45,255 bases of DNA from Bryobacterales bacterium (GTDB taxonomy: Bacteria; Acidobacteriota; Terriglobia; Bryobacterales; Bryobacteraceae), in the NCBI GenBank assembly GCA_003164035.1, contig PLRS01000122.1, positions 51,312-96,566 of the forward strand, in the 5' to 3' direction. Position 1 is the stretch's first letter. Every line of letters starts with the position of its first letter. The notes below the pieces were generated by a model. That model had not been told where the DNA came from. It worked only from the letters and a program-made list of their open reading frames with translations, and made no database searches. Positions 41,501 through 45,255 of this stretch are shown in pieces. The translations under genes were made by a program, and so were the position numbers.

Positions 41501-41632
41501 AGTGGTGGGGCGGACCCCCTGGTCCGCGGCCGGCCCCCTGGCCGGCTTGCCGGAAGTGCCGGACGCTTGATTCTTCAGGCGAAGAGCGGGTCCAGGGGGA
41601 CCCGCGCGGACCAGGGGGTTCGCCCCGCCATT
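41501..41632. repeat. Array of four hairpins with four-base loops
   Basis: Four consecutive hairpins: GCGGACC-CCCT-GGTCCGC at 41510-41527, GCCGGCC-CCCT-GGCCGGC at 41529-41546, GCGGGTCC-AGGG-GGACCCGC at 41586-41605 and GCGGACC-AGGG-GGTTCGC at 41606-41623. The whole unit is also an inverted repeat, because the arms 41501-41528 and 41604-41632 match over about 28 bases. It lies upstream of the VWFA signal peptide and 45 bases past the stop of the receptor gene. Likely a REP/MITE-type element or an mRNA stability or termination element between the two genes. Confidence 0.7.
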
Positions 41633-41676
41633 TGTGCCGCTGCTCCACCGAAGTCAATCCCAGTCGAACCTTCATA

Positions 41677-44600
41677 TCAGAAATTGAACCGCAGCAGCAA
41701 GGTCACCGAGCGGGTTGACGAAGCGCCGGTGGCCAAGCCGTAGTTGTTGGAGTTGACCGTGGTGCCGAAACCGGTGATCTGCACGTGGTTCAGCATATTG
41801 TTGGCGGAAAGCCGCAACTGCAATTGGCGGCGGCCGACGTCGCCGAAGCGCCAAGCGCGATTCAGGGCGCCGTTAAGCGAAATTACCGGCAGGCCGGGGA
41901 TGGTATCGCGGGCCGCGTCGCCGAAACTTCCTGAAGCCGGGGTGGTGAACGCCGCCAGGTTAAAGTAGGGCAAGCCCGCCGCGTTGATGGACATCCCGGT
42001 GGCTTCGGCGCGCAGTTGTTCCAGGGCCGCGATGCCGGAGGTGGAAGCCAGGTTCCCCGAAATCAGCGCCGTATGCGGCGTGCCGCTGCTGAATGTAAAT
42101 CCGCCGCTATAGGTCCAACCGGCAAATGCCTTGGTTTTCCAATCGCCGTTGCGCCAGAGACCGTGAATGCCAACCGGTGACGATAGCAGGTAGTTGAGGG
42201 TGAGAGCGTTGCGCTGGTCGAAGCTGGACAGGCCGCGCTCGGCGCTTAGGTCGTCGAAATTCTGCACCACGCTACCGCCGCTGCCGCCGCTAAACGCGGA
42301 AGCATCGTCGATCGACTTGGCCCGCGTATAGAGCGCCATGGCGGACATACCGCGGCTGAAACGCCGCGTCAGGCGGATCTGGCCGGCATGATAGATCGAA
42401 TTGCCGTTGTCGGTTTCGTAGATGAATGCGCCGGCGCCGGGCACCCGCAACTGGTCGGCCACCAGCGCCGCCGGCGTTCCGGGCGCGGCCTCGTTGGGCG
42501 CGAACTGCTCGTCCAGCCGCGTGCCCTTGGTGCCCAGATATTCGAATTCGACGAGCGTATTCGACGGCAGGGTCTGCTGCAGCGCCACCACCCAGGTCTG
42601 CGCGTAGGCCAGCTTGTAATTCCTGTCGATGGCGTAAGTGTTGCTCAAGCCGGTGGGCGAAAGATCGAAGCCGTTTTCGAGAGTCAGCGGATTGCTCAGG
42701 CTGGTGCTGAGAGTCCCGGTGGTCGCCCATGGTGGCTGCGCCGCCATCTTCGCGGCGATGCCGCCATAGGCCGAACCGCTATAGAAAATGCTGTACCCCA
42801 CCCGCACTACCCGGCTGTGCGCGGTGGAAGGCCGCCAGGCCAGTCCGAGGCGCGGCGAGAACAGATCCGGATCGCCGTTGACCAGGCTGGCCGGAAACGC
42901 GCCGCTGTAAGGGCCGCGCACGCCAGGCGTGACCACGGCGACTTCGGTGACATCGCCATTCACGTCCAGGTTGGCCAGATGCCCGCGCAATTCGGTGTAG
43001 GGCGCGAAGTACTCGTAGCGCAGGCCGATGTTGATGGAGAGATTGGGGCGCACGCGCCAGTCGTCCTGGGCATAAGCATTGCCGGCCCAGCCGCGGTAGT
43101 AGTCGGCGTAGCTATCTTTAATCAACAGCGAGCTGGTCTGCGGAAGCCCAAGCAGGAAATCGGCGAAATCGAAACCCGTATTGGGCAGGATATTGCCGCT
43201 CGCATCGTAGCCCGAGGTGAGCGCGCCCGAAAACGAAAACGAGCCGCGGGCGTTGGCGTAGGAAATCGGATTCTGCTGGAGCTTGCGGTAGCCAAAGCCG
43301 AACTGCAGGTTGTGCCTGCGCTGCACCGTGTAGGTGAGCGAGTCGGTGAGGTTGAGGGTCTGGCCGCGGTTTTGCGATGCCGCGCTATCGCCGAGGGATC
43401 CGAAGTTGGTGAACGACAGGCTGGGAGGGCCCCAATCGAGCGGCGATTCGTCCGGCCCCGCAATCCCCAGCTCGCCGGCGACGTTCGTCTTGTAGGCGAA
43501 GTAGGGCGTCAGGTCGCTGATGGAGCGGCTGAAGGCTACGTTGACGGTGTTGTTGAGCCGCGGACGGAAGCTATGCGCCCACTGCGTCGTGGAGCTCACG
43601 CCATAGCCGCTGGTGGTGTCTTTGAAACCGAACAGTTGCTCGGAGGTGGAACTGTTCCCGCTGTATTGTTCGTTGAAGCTGAGCCGGTCCTTGGTGGTGA
43701 TGGGGCCGCCAAGGCGCACGCCCACTACGTTGGTGGCGCTGGGAGTGGAAGGGTCGATATCGTAATTCTGCACGATGCCGCTATAGAGGGGAGCCGGGAA
43801 GTACTGCAGTAGACCGGCCGCGACAGGGTTGATGCGGTTAGTGGGGATCAGGTTATTCGGGAACGGGGCGGAGGCGAGCGGATCGTAGATGGCGATGGGC
43901 TGGCTGCGCAAGTTCAAACCGGAGAAATCGCCGTCGCGCTCGGCCGCGGTCGGTACGGTCGAGACGCTGCTCTGCGCCGAGCGGGCGCGCGTCCCCTGCA
44001 CGGTGAGATAAACCGTCCAGGTGTTGCCGCTATAGATTTTGGGGATGCGCAGCGGACCGCCGACATTGAAAGCCACCGTCTCGCGGGCTGAAGAGGGCTT
44101 GGGCTGGCTCTCGCCGTTGAGAGAGAACGGGGCGGCGTTCAACGCCGAGTTGGTCACCGTGACCGCGATGGAGCCGGTATAAGCGGGTTGAGCGCGGCGC
44201 CGATTGCCAAAGCCGGCATATTGTCCGTTGAAGGGAGCGCGATTACCGCGTCCGCCACCGCGTCCACCGAAGCCGCCCCCTCTGCCGCCGCGTCCGCCGC
44301 CCCCACCGAATCCACCACGTCCACCACCCCCACCGCCGGGGCCAAAACCGCCTCCCGGACCGGCGCCGGGGCCGAATCCGCCATTGATTCCCGCCGCGCC
44401 GAATCCGCCCAGGCCCAGGCTGTCGGCAGCTCCTTGAACGGGCAAACCATTAAAAGCCACATCGCTCTGCGCCCCCAAGGAGGGTCCACCCGGACCGCCC
44501 GGGCCACCGCGGCCCGCCATGCGGTTGGCGCGCGCCTGCTCGTCGGAAGCAGCCGCCAAACCGCCGCTGTTGCTGCCCACGACCAGAAACGAATCGTTGG

Positions 44601-45150
44601 CATCCGCGTCGCCAGCGTCGCCAGCCGGCTGGCCAGCCGAGGCGGCGGCCGACAAGTCCCGCTGCCCTTGCTCGGTGGCATTCATCGAGAGGCTCTGAAA
44701 ATTGGGCCGCTGCGCCGGCTGGCCGGATTGGCCTTGGCCGCCCCGCCCGTAACCACCGCCCTGGCCGCGCGGGCGATTCGAATTGCGATTGGGGGAAGCG
44801 AACGGAGCGGAGGCGGCTGGCTTGGAGGGTTGGGCCGGTTGGGTTCCCGCGTACCAAGGCATGGTCAGGACCCAGTCGCGGAAAGTGGCGTCGGAGCCGA
44901 CCTGGACTTGGCCGTGTACGGGACTGAACCCGAACATGGCGATTTCGATGTCCCAAGTACCGGGCCCGAGATCGAGGCGGTACTGGCCGGACTCGTCGGT
45001 GTAGGCGACCAGTTTGGTATCGCCCCGCCGCGCCGTCACAGTCGCGCCGGGGATCCATTGATCGGCCGCACGCACGGTCCCGCGGTGCTCGACAGCGGTC
45101 AGCCAAATCGGCACGACAAGAGAAAGAAAGATGGCGAGGAGGCGAATCAC
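41677..45150 (-). CDS. TonB-receptor-like outer-membrane protein with Gly-rich insert
   Basis: I choose the GTG at 45150, which begins a signal peptide (VIRLLAIFLSLVVPIWLTAV); the frame stays open to 45252. The protein has about 1157 residues. Residues about 25-110 form a carboxypeptidase-regulatory-like domain (GTVRAADQWIPGATVTARRG, DESGQYRLDLGPGTWDIEI). A linker rich in Gln, Asn and Gly follows. Residues about 225-305 are almost pure Gly, Arg and Phe, with runs such as GGGFGPGGGGGGRGG. The rest is a plug-like and beta-barrel region (SYANARGSFSFSGALTSGY, RPNLSINIGLRYEYF) ending in SVTLLLRFNF with terminal Phe, as in outer-membrane proteins. This type is common in Acidobacteria; the ligand is unknown. 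Confidence 0.85.
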   Translation of the reverse strand: MIRLLAIFLSLVVPIWLTAVEHRGTVRAADQWIPGATVTARRGDTKLVAYTDESGQYRLDLGPGTWDIEIAMFGFSPVHGQVQVGSDATFRDWVLTMPWYAGTQPAQPSKPAASAPFASPNRNSNRPRGQGGGYGRGGQGQSGQPAQRPNFQSLSMNATEQGQRDLSAAASAGQPAGDAGDADANDSFLVVGSNSGGLAAASDEQARANRMAGRGGPGGPGGPSLGAQSDVAFNGLPVQGAADSLGLGGFGAAGINGGFGPGAGPGGGFGPGGGGGGRGGFGGGGGRGGRGGGFGGRGGGRGNRAPFNGQYAGFGNRRRAQPAYTGSIAVTVTNSALNAAPFSLNGESQPKPSSARETVAFNVGGPLRIPKIYSGNTWTVYLTVQGTRARSAQSSVSTVPTAAERDGDFSGLNLRSQPIAIYDPLASAPFPNNLIPTNRINPVAAGLLQYFPAPLYSGIVQNYDIDPSTPSATNVVGVRLGGPITTKDRLSFNEQYSGNSSTSEQLFGFKDTTSGYGVSSTTQWAHSFRPRLNNTVNVAFSRSISDLTPYFAYKTNVAGELGIAGPDESPLDWGPPSLSFTNFGSLGDSAASQNRGQTLNLTDSLTYTVQRRHNLQFGFGYRKLQQNPISYANARGSFSFSGALTSGYDASGNILPNTGFDFADFLLGLPQTSSLLIKDSYADYYRGWAGNAYAQDDWRVRPNLSINIGLRYEYFAPYTELRGHLANLDVNGDVTEVAVVTPGVRGPYSGAFPASLVNGDPDLFSPRLGLAWRPSTAHSRVVRVGYSIFYSGSAYGGIAAKMAAQPPWATTGTLSTSLSNPLTLENGFDLSPTGLSNTYAIDRNYKLAYAQTWVVALQQTLPSNTLVEFEYLGTKGTRLDEQFAPNEAAPGTPAALVADQLRVPGAGAFIYETDNGNSIYHAGQIRLTRRFSRGMSAMALYTRAKSIDDASAFSGGSGGSVVQNFDDLSAERGLSSFDQRNALTLNYLLSSPVGIHGLWRNGDWKTKAFAGWTYSGGFTFSSGTPHTALISGNLASTSGIAALEQLRAEATGMSINAAGLPYFNLAAFTTPASGSFGDAARDTIPGLPVISLNGALNRAWRFGDVGRRQLQLRLSANNMLNHVQITGFGTTVNSNNYGLATGASSTRSVTLLLRFNF

Positions 45151-45255
45151 GGAGCTATTCAGCGCTATTCTACAGTGATTCGTCTCCCCGCCGGTTTGGT
45201 TCGGATTTCTTGGGGTGCTTAACCGTTTTGGGGGGTCGTGGCCCGGGACCATGTT

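Noticed and set aside
41490-41675. The 62 codons before the VWFA signal peptide as a true N-terminus
   Set aside because: They run through the hairpin array, and the signal peptide starts at 41489.
42388-43812. A 474-residue plus-strand frame opposite the receptor-like gene
   Set aside because: It is explained by codon bias of the receptor gene; no start signal or domain was seen.
44204-44437. A proline-rich plus-strand peptide
   Set aside because: It is the antisense of the Gly-rich insert, not a gene.
1-45255. tRNA, rRNA, riboswitch or CRISPR array
   Set aside because: No conserved stems, spacer-repeat pattern or rRNA core was recognised on reading; a search with covariance models was not possible.

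Overview
The window is GC-rich, densely coded bacterial chromosome. Its gene types point to Acidobacteriota, most likely the Solibacter/Bryobacter lineage. The evidence is an 886-residue duplicated orphan permease (ADOP type) with an N-terminal prefix domain, a secreted VWFA-related protein, and a very large TonB-receptor-like protein with an N-terminal carboxypeptidase-regulatory-like domain. That assignment is inferred from gene families; no marker gene such as rRNA is present. I saw no rRNA, tRNA or CRISPR array.

Layout. 1-7.3 kb: a sigma-54 activator cut by the window edge, then a minus-strand run of nadB, a frameshifted helicase-associated gene and an XPB-like gene that has lost its first RecA domain, with a two-domain VOC protein upstream. 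7.3-9.3 kb: maf, a Phd/VapC pair and a decayed transposase. 9.3-14.6 kb: dienelactone hydrolase, PIG-L deacetylase and a divergent ROK protein as a tight set, then YceH and a fosmidomycin-resistance-type MFS pump. 14.6-16 kb: an accessory patch with a palindromic element, a BrnT/BrnA pair with deletions, and a broken WG-repeat gene joined tail to tail to brnA. 16-22.3 kb: a surface-polysaccharide group of a Wzt-type ATPase, a methyltransferase with a long coiled coil, a GT2-GT4 fusion and a DPM1-like glycosyltransferase. 22.4-24.6 kb: an M50 protease, two paralogous Phd-type antitoxins, a MazF/PemK toxin and a DUF2019 protein. 24.6-36.6 kb: CrtI/PYROXD2-like oxidoreductase, glgB, adenosine deaminase, acyltransferase, an AtzF-like amidase, the ADOP permease and a Gfo/Idh/MocA oxidoreductase. 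36.6-39.2 kb: a second accessory patch with a broken antitoxin, a RelBE-like pair whose toxin has lost its usual stop, gene fragments and a full hipBA operon. 39.4-45.2 kb: the VWFA protein and the TonB-receptor-like protein.

Functional links. The Wzt-like ATPase, coiled-coil methyltransferase and fused glycosyltransferase are translationally coupled. They resemble the terminator and exporter logic of ABC-type O-antigen synthesis, but no Wzm permease is present. ROK, PIG-L and hydrolase could process an amino sugar. Remnants and complete copies of six toxin-antitoxin types fall into three patches that also hold gene debris.

The most unusual material is decay and repeats. There is an in-frame loss of the ATPase core of XPB next to a one-base frameshift in its partner. 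A dispersed palindromic repeat supplies the C-termini of two neighbouring proteins, and an array of hairpins with four-base loops separates the last two genes. The AtzF-like amidase has Asn in place of its catalytic Lys. A Phd-type antitoxin has its tail encoded inside the MazF gene. I did not find a clearly new multi-gene system; the best candidates are the polysaccharide terminator group and the repeat family.
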